Shown here one piece after another: positions 46,936-58,558 of a stretch of 64,000 bases of DNA. Every line of letters starts with the position of its first letter. Position 1 is the stretch's first letter. Source of the DNA: Sinotaia quadrata. Its lineage: Eukaryota; Mollusca; Gastropoda; Architaenioglossa; Viviparidae. The stretch spans positions 39,243,564 through 39,307,563 of the forward strand of contig CM054177.1 in the NCBI GenBank assembly GCA_028829895.1, in the 5' to 3' direction. Made by a program: the position numbers and the translations under genes. The notes beneath the pieces were generated by a model. The model worked only from the letters and a program-made list of their open reading frames with translations, did no database searches and was not told the origin of the DNA.

Positions 46936-47960
46936 TACAGTCATGCTATTTCCTGGAAAAAGGTGGCACATTTAGGCTTATTTACCTTTCCTGCAAAGAT
47001 ACAGCAATGTTGCCCTATATAACTTTGCCAGAAAGCGATAACGGGTAGTCAGTCTCTCTAAATACCCTTTTATTGACGAGTTTATATATTTGACAGGCAT
47101 GAAGTGAATGATGTTCAACTTGCTTGCAAATAAATATGCATAAAGATGCAATAAAATGTATGATTAATTACAAATATATCTGATATATCGTTAAGAATAC
47201 AAGCATTTATATTAAACAACCACATAACGAGCAAATAAACAAACATAGAACAAATAAAAACAAAAAGAAAAGTGTACTGGTACGACTTCATAATTACATT
47301 ATAGGAATTCATGTATGTTCATGTCATTCAACAATCTGTTAAAAATACAAGAACAAAATCGCGAACAAGTTCGATTTCTCAAAATAATTACAGAAATTTA
47401 AAAGCATACAAATTCAATAAACCATTTGAATAATTCAGTTTCACGCGAAGTCTAAGAGGGGAAACTGTTTCCCCAGGGCATGCCTGACGTCACAGCAAAG
47501 TGAGCAGAGTGTGTTTTGCATTATGGAAACACATTTTTTATGGCGTCGTTAGATCAAACTATTTTACCGAACTCTGCATTTTAATGGATTCTCTGAAGTC
47601 TAATTATGCAAGGTATAAGTGTTTACACTTTGCAGGTAAACTCACGCTGAGGCAAGATTATGATATATATTAGTAATGGGTGGAATTAACATTTCTGTAT
47701 TTTGCAAACCGGTAATCTAGACTATGCAATATATGCAATATCATTCTGCCTAATCAGTATTTTTTATTTTCTCTCTTATGTGGATTCTGTAAGAATGAAA
47801 GAAACAGCAGCAGCGAAAAAAAGGTAAGGACGAGGAAAACAGTTAATGAGATGAGCTGTAACTTCAAAGTAAGGCCATCACTTAACCAGAACACAAGTCG
47901 TAACTATAGTATTTCTTAACAATCACTTGAACTCATTATAGTGTTTCTGGTAAATACTCA
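46936..47960. other. Unique sequence, no gene recognised
   Basis: About 1 kb mostly AT-rich. It includes a palindrome and CRE site (47458-47492) described separately. No credible ORF. Confidence 0.45.
47458..47492. promoter_or_regulatory. Palindrome GGGGAAACTGTTTCCCC next to a CRE site
   Basis: A 17-bp perfect inverted repeat with a single central base at 47458-47474 is followed 10 bp later by TGACGTCA (47485-47492). Such palindromes bind dimeric transcription factors in general; function here is inference. Confidence 0.3.
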
Positions 47961-48059
47961 TCTTAGCTATAGTTTATCTTGGGTTTGGCAATAATGACCT
48001 TGACATATGAGTATCTTAATTGCCTTTTCTCTTAGCGATTGTGTATCTTGGCCATCAGA

Positions 48060-48300
48060 TACGTGTTTTGCTTATGATGAATCTTAGTTAACACGTGTTT
48101 TGCCGATCCCTTAGTTTTGCCGATCTTGACTCTTAGTTAATAGGTGTTTTGCCGATTTTGACTCTTAGTTAACACGTGTTTTGCCGATCTGGATTCTAGT
48201 TAACAAGTGTTTTACCGACCTTGACTCTTATTAGTTAACACGTGTTTTGCCGACCTTGACTCTTATTAGTTAACACGTGTTTTGCCGATAATGACTTTTA
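48060..48300. repeat. About 38-bp tandem repeat (5-6 copies)
   Basis: Copies around TTAGTTAACACGTGTTTTGC and CGACCTTGACTCTTA. Each unit has an AACACGTGTT palindrome. Confidence 0.88.
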
Positions 48301-48900
48301 TCTAAATCACATCGTAGGTATCGGGACTTTCACTAACTCGTATTCAAATTCATGTTATGCTGTAAATGTATTATCATGATTAGAGAAGGGTTAATATATT
48401 CCAAATTGTGTTGACCTTACATCTAACATGGCTCCTAATTGTTGTATATTTACACTTTTGTATATACAGAGCAAAATATAATGTATTTAGATATCGTGAC
48501 TTTTATGTAACGCCTGATTTTCCTTGTGTAAAATGTAAAATTTGCTTATCTCCAGATACCTCTCTCAGCTAATCTAACGCTGATTTTTCAGGAATGAAAA
48601 AGTACTTTCGGTCTGCGTTAGGTCCTTAGCATAGTTCTTTTTACCATTTCAATGGATACACACTTCCTATTTGTATTTTATTTACAAATATTTATATTAT
48701 GAAACTTTTCATTGTAGGTATTCACTAATTAGAAATCAATATTATATTAATCCGATTTTAAAAAAAGAAATAAAGCATTTTAAATACTTTTGGTTATATC
48801 TACATTTTCATAAACTATTTTTATATTTTATCTCTTATTAAAAACACAACATGTATATTTGTCAGTCTAACCACAAACTTCTGCTGTTTTGTTGTTTCCC
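48301..48900. other. Unique AT-rich sequence
   Basis: A stretch at 48347-48390 (TTCATGTTATGCTGTAAATG) resembles 52034-52060, suggesting another dispersed repeat. A TTGTCAGTCTAACC word near 48859 echoes the 5' part of R1 but alignment is poor. Confidence 0.4.
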
Positions 48901-48904
48901 AAAA

Positions 48905-49076
48905 CACTTGTATTTCGTATGAAGGACTTGTATACATGTATAGTGTAATATCACTTATCTTTCGTATGATGGACTTGTATACATGTATAGTGTAATATCA
49001 CTTGTCTTTCGTATGAAGGACTTGTATACATGTACAGTGTAATATCACTTGAGTTTCGTATGATGAACTTGTATAC
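48905..49076. repeat. 47-bp tandem repeat (about 3.5 copies)
   Basis: Units contain CGTATGATGGACTTGTATAC and GTGTAATATCACTTATCTTT. It is continued by the inverted repeat at 49077-49265. Confidence 0.95.
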
Positions 49077-49265
49077 AACCACCTTTGATGACTGGACTTC
49101 ATGCCACTCCAAATTCATACGAAAGATAAGTGATATTACACTATACATGTATACACGTCTATCATACGAAAGACAAGTGATATTACACTATACATGTATA
49201 GTGTAATATCACTTATCTTTCGTATGAATTTGGAGTGGCATGAAGTCCAGTCATCAAAGGTGGTT
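49077..49265. repeat. Perfect 75-bp inverted repeat with 39-bp spacer
   Basis: Left arm 49077-49151 and right arm 49191-49265 are exact reverse complements over 75 bases. The spacer holds a further inverted copy of the 47-bp unit, so the potential stem is longer still. The outer part of the arms (ATGCCACTCC and its partner) belongs to R1, so an inverted duplication joined the array to copy C. Confidence 0.97.
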
Positions 49266-50535
49266 GTTAGCTTAATGTTGAATTAACTGACTGATCTAGA
49301 GAGAATGGACTTAGAAATATTTCGTGCAATTTTGCTTTGATATGTTATTTTTATGTAGAGATTATTATGTGAGTAGACTATTATTTCTACAAATTGTGAA
49401 TTAAGATGCTTATATTTAGTATGCTAACACTTGACCTTGTTTCTAGTGAACCCACTCATAAAAATATTTTGCTGTATGCATGTATCAGGCTAATAAATGT
49501 TGCTGCAGGAAACCGTAAATTGAGACTTGAATGTAAAAACAAGAAAATGGATTTAAAATGAATAAACTGGAAACTTAGTATTTGTTCCTTGATTATATTT
49601 TACAGGGAAAAAGCAGCCTTTCCTTCTTATCTGAATCTCCTATTTACTGATTTACTATTTACTTCTATGACCTTGGTAGATGCGAGAACTATCTAGCATA
49701 ATGTGTTAGTTTACGGAAATGACTGCACTCCATTGGCGTATGGTAATAAAATATGCTGACTACATCATGGAATTTCTGGTACAATGAAAGTTACAATTGT
49801 TCTTCTGCTTGATGGAACTAATATGGTGAAGGAGCAACCAGGTTGGCCTTGAGAAAATAGCAGTACTCTAAAAAGTGAGAAGGTAAATACGTGGAATTGA
49901 CGCAATAAACTTGTGACTTTGTTACAAAATGGACATGAAAGACTATTGAGACAGTGCCCTCACCAGTACATGTACTGTATAATATCACTTTATCATTTCT
50001 CTCTAATAACTCCATTTCTGTTTTCGGATAAGAACTATACTGTGATTTGTAGTGACACTAATCCATTGGTTTTAAGATATGACTGTATATGTATTAAAAT
50101 TATTCGAACATAGTTTCATGGAAATATAGTTGTTAAGAAATATTTTTTTTTGTATTTGTTTTAAGCATATTTGATTGTTGATTTAATAAATTTATCGTTA
50201 AATTTGACCTTCTTACACTTACTGATAACCTATGTTGGAGAAGAAAATGGGTGGATGGGGTCTCGTTAAATAAAAGACGGATTTATCTTCTCCTTTAGTA
50301 AGAAGTTTTCCACCTATAGAAATTTTGTGTGATGGTAAATGTTGTCTTTGGTGTTGCAGAAGAGATAAAACGTTTACAGCGCCCGCATATCCGACAAGTA
50401 GAGAGACGAGTGGTGTCTGTTGGAGAATTATTAGTAGCATAAATTAAGATTCTCCTCACTTGTAACTAGTTATGGATGATTAATTAATTAATAATAATCA
50501 AAACCATTAACTAATTGGCGTTGGCGTCACAACTG
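49205..50535 (+). mobile_element. Interspersed family 'R1', copy C (5' part rearranged)
   Basis: This plus-strand copy matches copies B and E from GAATTTGGAGTGGC (about 49226) through TGCAGGAAACCGTAAATTGAG, AATAACTCCATTTCTG and TTTAATAAATTTATCG to CACTTGTAACTAGTTATGGA and the TTAATTAATTAATAATAATC tail. The 3' end reads GGCGTCACAACTG, whose reverse complement begins CAGTTGTGACGCC and resembles the CAGTGTGGC start of copy E, suggesting short terminal inverted repeats. The 5' portion seen in B and E is missing and replaced by a 47-bp tandem repeat and a long inverted duplication (48905-49265). Short ORFs inside it are not conserved between copies. Confidence 0.75.
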
Positions 50536-50714
50536 AAAACATAATTATGTTGTGCTTATATAAAAAGTGAATAAATGAAGACATAATTATCTTGCAATTG
50601 TACAAAAAATACTTAATGACTAAAAACATAATTATTATTTTTTACCTGTACAAAATCGATTGATTAAAAACAAAATTAATTAGATCACTCGTGAACCTAC
50701 TCTCATTAGCTGTT

Positions 50715-51045
50715 TTTAAAATAAGTAAGTAAATTTACAGTTTTATAGTAATTAACTAAAATAAGTAAGTAAATTTACAGTTTTATAGTAATTAACTAAA
50801 ATAAGTAAGTAAATTTACAGTTTTATAGTAATTAACTAAAATAAGTAAGTAAATTTACAGTTTTATAGTAATTAACTAAAATAAGTAAGTAAATTTACAG
50901 TTTTATAGTAATTAACTAAAATAAGTAAGTAAATTTACAGTTTTATAGTAATTAACTAAAATAAGTAAGTAAATTTACAGTTTTATAGTAATTAACTACA
51001 ATAAGTAAGTCAATTTATAGCTGTTTTATAGTAATTAACTAAACA
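50715..51045. repeat. 40-bp minisatellite (about 8 copies)
   Basis: Seven essentially identical copies of ATAAGTAAGTAAATTTACAG plus TTTTATAGTAATTAACTAAA and one diverged copy. Confidence 0.97.
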
Positions 51046-51745
51046 ATTTTTTAATAGACGAATATTTTATTGACTTTGATTGCAGCAAAAGTACAGTTTA
51101 GTGTAATTGTAACTGGAATATTTTAGCATTATCATTATAGGGCAGGATAATTATAAATGTGTAATTGTAACAGTGATACTCTTAAATATTATCGGTATAT
51201 TACTTTTATTCAATAAATGCTATCTTGTAGAAGGAAAATATATATTAATAATATTTACAAATATGAAACAATAAACGCTATTTAACGTACTGTTAGCGAA
51301 ATAAAACTTATGAAACAATAAACGCTAACATATGTATTGAACAAAATGTTAAAAGATCTAACTGATGTAGTGTAAAAGGAAAGTCACCTTTATGAAGAAA
51401 CATGAAACTACTGTCCTTAATTATTAATGTTTTCCAATTCTGCTTCAGGACATGTTTCCTGAAGCGATATTGTTATTTTAATTCGGCGAATTTGTAGATG
51501 TTCGATCCCTTTATACTGTTATTCCAAAGAGACCGCTCGGTGAAATGTAAAATTGAAAGCATTGTCGCACTTGGGCAAGTGGTGGTGGTGGTGGGAAAGG
51601 GGCATGTGTGGTATAGCTGTCTTTTATATCTAATGTATTGTGTGACGTCATACGAACCTTATAAGGAAATGCGTCGTGTCAAGAAAGGCAATTGTTGTCA
51701 CTCTCTCTTATTTACGTCATTGATTTACAAACGAACAATATGCTC
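51046..51745. other. Unique AT-rich sequence, no gene recognised
   Basis: ATGAAACAATAAACGCTA appears twice near 51264 and 51310. The 83-codon ORF at 51498-51749 shows no motif. Confidence 0.4.
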
Positions 51746-51749
51746 TTAA

Positions 51750-51950
51750 CCACTTTCTATATTTTACCAAATGTTGAGCCGCCTTCAATATTTTACCAAA
51801 TGTAGAGCCGCCTTCAATATTTTAACAAATGGAGAGCCGCCTTCAATATTTAACAAATAGAGAGCCGCCTTTAATATTTTAACAAATGGAGAGCGGCCTT
51901 CAATATTTAACAAATAGAGGCCTTTAATAGTTTACCAAATGGAGAGCAAC
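51750..51950. repeat. 29-bp minisatellite (about 6 copies)
   Basis: Copies of TTCAATATTTTAACAAATGG plus AGAGCCGCC. Confidence 0.92.
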
Positions 51951-52139
51951 CTTTTTCTGGTGGGAATTCCATTTGCAATTATTCCTGAGATGTACTCTAA
52001 ATGTACAACCGTCAGATGAGAAGGGTTTTCACATTCATGTTATGATGTAAATGTATAAACACGAATGAAGAAGGCTTAATATAATGGTGTTGTCAAATCA
52101 CAGCCCTCGGTTACATGTCAAAATGAAGTGAATAAACCT

Positions 52140-52480
52140 CTTTTGATTAAGAAATGTCAACATGCCAACCTGTTTTCAATATCGTTCTTGGTTAAGAAAT
52201 ATCATCATGCCATACTGTAGTAAATATCATTTTTGGTTCAGAAATGTCACCACATATCAGACCATATTGTAAACACACTCATTGTTAAGAAATGACAACA
52301 CTTATAAAGCTATATTGTAAACACACATCGTGTTCAGAAATGTTAATACTTATTAAACTATATCGTAAACACACCCATTGTTCAGAAATGTCAGCACATT
52401 TCTAGCTATATAGTAAACAGATTCCTTGGTCAGAAATGTGAACATATATCAAGCTATATTGTAAACTCATCTTGTTCAGC
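52140..52480. repeat. Degenerate about 55-bp tandem repeat
   Basis: Words AGCTATATTGTAAACACAC and TTGTTCAGAAATGTCA recur about six times. Confidence 0.8.
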
Positions 52481-52489
52481 CTTGTGAAG

Positions 52490-52760
52490 AATATGTTGAC
52501 ATGCATAAAGAGATAATTATATATTGGGCACAAATATTGGTGACGTGCATAAACAAATAAGTATAAACTGGGAACATAATATTGGTGACGTGCGTAAATA
52601 AATAATTATATACTGGGAACATAATATTGGTGACGTGCATAAACAAATAAGTATAAACTGGGAACATAATATAGGTGACGTGCATAAACAAATAAGTATA
52701 AACTGGGAACATAATATTGATGACGTGCATACATAAATAAATACATAATGGGAACATATG
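52490..52760. repeat. 45-bp minisatellite (6 copies)
   Basis: Units contain GGTGACGTGCATAAACAAAT and AACTGGGAACATAATAT. Divisibility by three gives the minus-strand repetitive ORF. Confidence 0.95.
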
Positions 52761-53130
52761 TGTATAATAATTAAAAATTATTAGATAATAAAAATTTGTA
52801 ATATGAATTTATAATTATTATGAATTTCTTATATGGATTTATAATATTTACGTAATATTTCTAATATAAAGTTAGAATTACTATAATTATTTTTAATATT
52901 AATTTAGAATTATTATGTAACTATTTCTAATAACAATTAATAGTTACGACAAATTTCTAATATTAAATTAGTTGTATTATTATCATTATCCTGATGTGGA
53001 ATAGTTAGTTGAAACGTTAACACTTGTGTGCCTTGGTCTTGTAATTAATCTAGGGTTTTTAATTTGACTTTTATTTTGGGGGACAAGTAGAACAAACACA
53101 TATCAAGTGAGAAGAATTTATAATGCTTCT
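52761..53130. other. Very AT-rich tract, partly repetitive
   Basis: TTTCTAATAT and AATTATTATG words recur to about 52980. No gene. Confidence 0.5.
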
Positions 53131-53400
53131 TACATCTTTTCTGCTGGTTATTTAAACTGTGTAGCCCTTTTACTATCATCTTACATCTGTTAAGTGTTTA
53201 AACGGTGTAGCACTTTTACTATCATCTTACAGCTGTTAAGTGTTTAAACTGTGTAGCCCTTTTACTATCAAATTACAGCTGTTAAGTGTTTAAACTGTGT
53301 AGAGTGTAGACCTTTTATTATTGTCTAATGGCGGTTGTGTGTTTGAACTGTGTAGACTTTTTACCATTGTTTCATTGCTGTTGAGCAGGTGAATTATGTA
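53130..53400. repeat. About 49-bp tandem repeat (4-5 copies)
   Basis: Units contain GTTTAAACTGTGTAGCCCTT and TTACTATCATCTTACA. Confidence 0.9.
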
Positions 53401-53600
53401 CAGTCTGTTTTAATCATAGTGTCAACACTGCTGTGTATATCAATTTTGTTCAGCTTGTTAATATCTTGGTCTCACTGCTGTTGTGTGCAGTCTGTCTTGA
53501 TTTTAGTCTCAGTAATCTTGTGTACAGGCTGTCTTGATTCTGTCTCACTACTGTTGTGTGCAGGCTGTCTTGATTCTGTCTCACTACTGTTGTCGTAGTA
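53400..53600. repeat. 33-50-bp tandem repeat
   Basis: Units contain GCAGGCTGTCTTGATTCTGT and CTCACTACTGTTGTGT; the last two are near identical. Confidence 0.82.
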
Positions 53601-53644
53601 CACGATGAGATAGACGTGTACACTCGATGTCTTTAGCATGTCAT

Positions 53645-54120
53645 GTCTAGCCCATTAGCACTCATTTAGACATAAATGTACTTTTGGTGTCGTTAGCATA
53701 ACTTTTGTTAGACAGACAGAAATGTACTTTTGGTATCGTTACCATAACTTTTGACAGACAGACAGAAATGTACTTTTGGTATCGTTACCATAACTTTTGT
53801 TAGACAGACAGAAATGTACTTTTGGTATCGTTACCATAACTTTTGACAGACAGACAGAAATGTACTTTTGGTATCGTTACCATAACTTTTGTTAGACAGA
53901 CAGAAATGTACTTTTGGTATCGTTACCATAACTTTTGACAGACAGACAGAAATGTACTTTTGGTATCGTTACCATAACTTTTGACAGACAGACAGAAATG
54001 TACTTTTGGTATCGTTACCATAACTTTTGACAGACAGACAGAAATGTACTTTTGGTATCGTTACCATAACTTTTGACAGACAGACAGAAATGTACTTTGG
54101 GTGTCGTTAGCATAACTTTT
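53645..54120. repeat. 44-46-bp minisatellite with alternating unit types (about 10 copies)
   Basis: Units contain CAGAAATGTACTTTTGGTAT and CGTTACCATAACTTTTG. Copies ending in GTTAGACAGA alternate with copies ending in GACAGACAGA for about six units, then only the latter form continues. Confidence 0.95.
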
Positions 54121-54144
54121 ATTAGCCACATTTGTAAAATCGGC

Positions 54145-54850
54145 TGTCATCATCAATACATTTAGAATGATACACAATCATAACGTCTAATAATAAAGGC
54201 ACAATACATTTAGAATGATATACAATGATAACATCTATTAATAAAGGCACAATACATTTAGAATGATACACAATGATAACGTCAATTAATAAAGGCACAA
54301 TACATTTAGAATGATATACAATGATAACATCTATTAATAAAGGCACAATATATTTAGAAGGATACACAATGATAACGTCAATTAATAAAGGCACAATACA
54401 TTTACATTTAGAATGATATACAATGATAACGTCAATTAATAAAGGCACAATACATTTACATTTAGAATGATATACAATGATAACGTCAATTAATAAAGGC
54501 ACAATACATTTACATTTAGAATGATATACAATGATAACGTCAATTAATAAAGGCACAATACATTTACATTTAGAATGATACACAATGATAACGTCAATTA
54601 ATAAAGGCACAATACATTTAGAATGATATACAATGATAACGTCAATTAATAAAGGCACAATACATTTAGAATGATATACAATGATAACGTCAATTAATAA
54701 AGGCACAATACATTTAGAATGATATACAATGATAACGTCTGTTAATAAAGGCACAATACATTTAGAATGATATACAATGATAACGTCAATTAAAGGCACA
54801 ATACATTTATAATGATACACACTGATAACGTCTAATAATAAAGGCAATAT
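54145..54850. repeat. 48/54-bp minisatellite (about 14 copies)
   Basis: Units contain GATAACGTCAATTAATAAAG, GCACAATACATTTAGAATGA and TATACAAT. Four central copies carry a six-base duplication (TTTACA). Both lengths are multiples of three, producing a 241-codon minus-strand ORF of repeated IVPLLIDVIIVYHSKC that is not a credible gene. Confidence 0.97.
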
Positions 54851-55014
54851 AAAGTGAAAAGAAGTGATATATATGGATAATCAACAATGTGATGAAGATG
54901 AAAATCATTGTCTTACGCGATATGGACAAAACATTCCTTTTCCGAAAGCAAAGAAACCACATACAAATGTGCACCAAAGAGTTGGAAATGCAGAGCAATA
55001 TAAAGTCAATATAT

Positions 55015-55335
55015 GATAACGATATGAAATATGAAATATGAAATACATCTCAAAGAATGAAGAGCAATATAAAGTCAAGAATGAAAAGTTTGTTTACGCG
55101 CAAAATATTGGCAAGTGATTGCTTATGTCCCTTGTTTTGGTAATAAAAAAGGAAGGTCTAAGTCAATGTCTGTAGCAAAGCTTACACTTGGAACACTGAA
55201 CTAAGCCAATGTACTTATCAACGAATAATCATGGAAAACTAAACTAAGCCAATATATGTAACAAAGTATACCCATGGAACACTGAACTAAGCCAATGTCT
55301 GTAACAAAGCATACCCATGGAACACTGAACTATTT
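55015..55335. repeat. Degenerate 55-60-bp repeat
   Basis: GAACACTGAACTAAGCCAAT and GTAACAAAGCATACCCATGG recur three to four times from 55150. A short AAAGAATGAAGAGC part precedes. Confidence 0.7.
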
Positions 55336-55690
55336 CGCAGTATATATGTGGCTACAATAGCACTGGATGCACACTCTGGTTATAAAATTCTGAGAGCCTT
55401 CAGGTAAATACCAGTTTTACTCTCTTGGGAATACCAGTCCGCCCGGGGCAACATCTGAATTGAAATTCGGTTATTTTCTTGGATGGAGATTTAGCTGTCT
55501 CCTTCCCCTCTCTCTTTATCTCCGTGTCTGATTACCTAAATCCAATTCCTTTCGCATGTTATGTTTAGTCTCGGTCTTTTTACATTAATTAAATAATTAC
55601 AATGATATTTAGAAATAACGTAACATTATATAATATTATGCTTAGGACTAACTTCTTGTTCACAATGTTATATGCAATGTATATGTTAAT
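55336..55690. other. Unique sequence, nothing recognised
   Basis: GC-richer at 55425-55545, with no ORF or clear promoter set. Confidence 0.4.
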
Positions 55691-55716
55691 ATATATATAT
55701 AGAGAGAGAGAGAGAC
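55689..55716. repeat. (TA)n(GA)n microsatellite
   Basis: Short TATATATATATA followed by AGAGAGAGAGAGAG. Confidence 0.95.
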
Positions 55717-55815
55717 ACAAATGACATAAGACCAGACTTTACACATCTAGACAAAAAATGACATATGACCAAACTGTATACACATCTAAACACAAATGAC
55801 ACCAAACTAAACTAC
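55717..55815. repeat. About 44-bp tandem duplication
   Basis: Copies with CACAAATGACATAAGACCAG and ACACATCTA(G/A)ACA. Confidence 0.8.
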
Positions 55816-55929
55816 ATGTAAAAGATCAACGATCAGTCAAACGTCACACTCACTGTCTTATTAAATATAAAATATATTACCTCATTAAACATAGAACAAC
55901 ATTGTCTAACAAATATAACATTCTTTCTC

Positions 55930-56155
55930 ATATTAAACAGTACAGATCACACCCATTGACATATTAAACAGTACACTTCACACCCATTGACTTATTAAAC
56001 ATTAAACATCACACCCATTGACTTATTAAACAGTACACTTCACACCCATTGACTTATTAAACATTAAACATCACACCCATTGATTTATTAAACAGTACAC
56101 TTCACACCCATTGACTTATTAAACAGTACACTTCACACCCATTGACTTATTAACC
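55930..56155. repeat. About 31-bp minisatellite (7 copies)
   Basis: Units contain CACACCCATTGACTTATTAA plus ACAGTACACTT or ACATTAAACAT; the two endings alternate. Confidence 0.94.
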
Positions 56156-56209
56156 ACCAGAGACATTATTTTACTAAACAATAGTGTAACACCTCTCTGG
56201 GCATCCTTC

Positions 56210-56545
56210 ACTCTTTATGGTTATTATTTATTAATTATTAATACATAACTAATTAGAAGTGATCGATAATCTTAATTTATAGTTATTAATAATTCTCCTA
56301 CAGGATAAATATGTCTCTCACTTGGCGGATTATAAGGGTGTCGTAAAACTCTATTCTTTACACAATAATAAGATAGACGTTTTACTATCACATAATGTTT
56401 TCTGTAGGTGCAAACTTCTTACTAATAGAAATAACGAGCCCCCATCTACCCAGTATTACTCCAACATAAGTTTTAATATATAAGCAAGAAGGTTAATACA
56501 ATTTATAATACATTTATTAAATCAAACATAAATCTAATCCAAAGA
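56210..56545 (-). mobile_element. Interspersed family 'R1', copy D (3'-end fragment)
   Basis: On the minus strand this segment reads TTTGATTTAATAAATG, then AAGAAGTTTGCACC, ATGTGATAGTAAAACGTC, CCGCCAAGTGAGAGAC, GGAGAATTATTAATAAC and CACTTCTAATTAGTTATG. These blocks occur in the same order in the other copies of this family. It is closest to copy A. Weak similarity may continue to about 56725 (a minus-strand stretch like the AATAACTCCATTTCTG block), so the 5' boundary is uncertain. Confidence 0.65.
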
Positions 56546-56725
56546 GCGGTGACATTTACGTCACTTCACAATAATGTTCGACTACTATTAGACAATCGTT
56601 CACTTTATTATAGTATAGACATAAGCAGTCAAATGAACAAATAAAAATTTAATCAAGTTCATAGATATGGTTTCATCATAGAAATGATAGTGGAGTTTCA
56701 GAGAGATAATTAATAACATGCATAA

Positions 56726-57115
56726 CCTTTTTAATGATGTCTGCTGTTGCTGGAATGTGTTCACAATCACACAGAAATATAGCATTGATCAAAATTCAAA
56801 AGTATCTTGGTTTCAGTGACACATCACTTCTCCAAGTATCAGGCGGAGTATGTCGATAGTGTAAATGTGTAGTGATATATGAACTATTTTCTGATAGTGT
56901 TACTGTAGCTTTCACTTCTCCGTCATATAGGAAATCGTACTGATCCTAATTCTTACAACATTTTCATTGTCTCATTTTCAGTGCCGATATGGTTAAAATA
57001 CACAATTTCCGTAGCGGTTCAATAGTGTTATAGTAATAATTATCCCAGATTATTGTCAGTCTGGTAAATCCTGTCTTTTGTTACCTAAAGTGTTATGGTT
57101 GTCCATTGAGCTAGT
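56726..57115. other. Unique sequence, nothing recognised
   Basis: Single-copy DNA of mixed composition. No ORF or array. Confidence 0.4.
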
Positions 57116-57119
57116 AGCT

Positions 57120-57400
57120 TCAACTGTAACTAGGTCTTTACGCATACACAACAGTAAATAGTTCTTTAACACACATAACTGTAACTAGGTATTTACGCAT
57201 ACACAACAGTAAATAGGTATGTAAGCACACATAACTGTAACTAGGTCTTTACGCATACACAACTGTAAATAGATCTTTAAACACACATAACTGTAACTAG
57301 ATCTTTAAGCATACACATCTTTAAATAGGTATGTAAGCACACATAACTGTAACTAGGTCTTTACGCACACACAACTGTAAATAGATCTTAAGCACACACA
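57120..57400. repeat. About 56-bp tandem repeat (5 copies)
   Basis: Units contain AACTGTAACTAGGTCTTTAC, GCATACACAACTGTAAATAG and AGCACACA. Confidence 0.92.
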
Positions 57401-57544
57401 CATGTTCTCTTTTATTCTTAGTTCCGATTATATCACTTTCTATTTCTCTTTTATCAACTCTTTTTCTCCATTCGTACCTCTTTCTATCACTCACATTCAT
57501 ATAACAACTTCAAGAAGCCTCTTTTGTTTTCAGCAATAGTTTCC

Positions 57545-57820
57545 GTCTAGTGACGTCACAGTTCAAACAATGTACGACTCTTAGGAACAGTGAGGTGATG
57601 GTTCAAACACTGTACGAATCTTAGCAACAGTGAGATGACGGTTCAAACAATGTACCAGTCTTAGCAACAGTGACGTCACAATTCAAACACTGTACGACTC
57701 TTGGCAACAGTGACGTCACAATTCAAACAATGTACGAATCTTAGCAACAATGAGGTCACAGTTCAAACAATGTACGACTTTAAGCAATAGTGAACATCAC
57801 AGTTCAAACAATTTACTTAG
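57545..57820. repeat. About 40-bp minisatellite carrying CRE sites (7 copies)
   Basis: Units contain GTTCAAACAATGTACGACTC and TTAGCAACAGTGA. Three units hold a perfect TGACGTCA (57551, 57671 and 57711); others have the mutated TGAGGTCA or TGAGATGA forms. Confidence 0.93.
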
Positions 57821-58255
57821 TGTTGATCGTTCAATAACTCTAATCAGCAGTTCCAGTACAAAATATATCAAAATTCAAACTTAAAATATCTCTTTGACTG
57901 CGGGAGGTTACATATAATTTTTACTGTTACAATACTCTTCACCACTAAAATTATTTGTTAATATAACATTAAAGTGCACTTAACTTGAAAAATTCCACTT
58001 TTATTCTGCCGACTCATTTTTGCTGCCGGTTCTGTGTGAATAAATTTCATTTCCTGTTGCATTGTTTATTAAGATCCTGTCCCTCCTTTCTTCCTCACTT
58101 CGCCAGCATTTGAAAGGGCTTAACATTTTATCATTTTTTAATGCTGGTTTTGTTTTGAAAATATGAAAGCGTTTTGATTTGCCATGTGTATTGTTTTCAT
58201 CCAGAAGGCGTTTTTCTGTTAACAATTGCTATTTTTTCTGGGCTCCTTGCTGACT
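57821..58255. other. Unique sequence with a weak candidate minus-strand ORF
   Basis: The minus-strand frame 58001-58225 (74 codons) is rich in Lys, Glu, Arg and Asn and includes SPFKCWRSEEERRDRILI, a composition more coding-like than neighbouring frames. AATAAA overlaps its stop (58000-58005). There is no ATG at its start and only a weak AACAG acceptor-like site, so it could be a terminal exon or chance. Confidence 0.2.
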
Positions 58256-58375
58256 ACGAACATATATTACTACAGTAGTCTAGTTCTACAATGTTCTCTG
58301 CTAATATATCATTATAAAACATATATTACTATAGTAGTCTAGTTCTACAATGTTCTCTGCTAATATATTTTTAAT
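58256..58375. repeat. 62-bp tandem duplication
   Basis: Two copies with TAGTCTAGTTCTACAATGTT and CTCTGCTAATATAT. Confidence 0.94.
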
Positions 58376-58532
58376 CTGAGACCGTTATGTGAGAAGTACC
58401 TACAGCACCAACAAGACCTTTATCATGTCTTTGTAAATTAAAAAAAGTCATTTGACAGGGTGTGGCATGCAGCCCTTTGGTCCACCATAAAACTGTACAA
58501 CATTAATACCAACCTGATCAAAGTCGTAGATA

Positions 58533-58558
58533 TGTGTGTGTGTGTGTGTGTGTGTGTG
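58533..58558. repeat. (GT)n microsatellite
   Basis: Thirteen TG units. Confidence 0.97.

Noticed and set aside
54122..54847. 241-codon minus-strand ORF with repeated LLIDVIIVYHSKC
   Set aside because: It is a 48/54-bp array whose unit lengths happen to be divisible by three. There is no non-repetitive coding part.
58001..58225. Possible terminal exon with AATAAA overlapping the stop
   Set aside because: The composition is suggestive, but the acceptor is weak, no ATG is present and a poly(A) signal on top of the stop codon is unusual.
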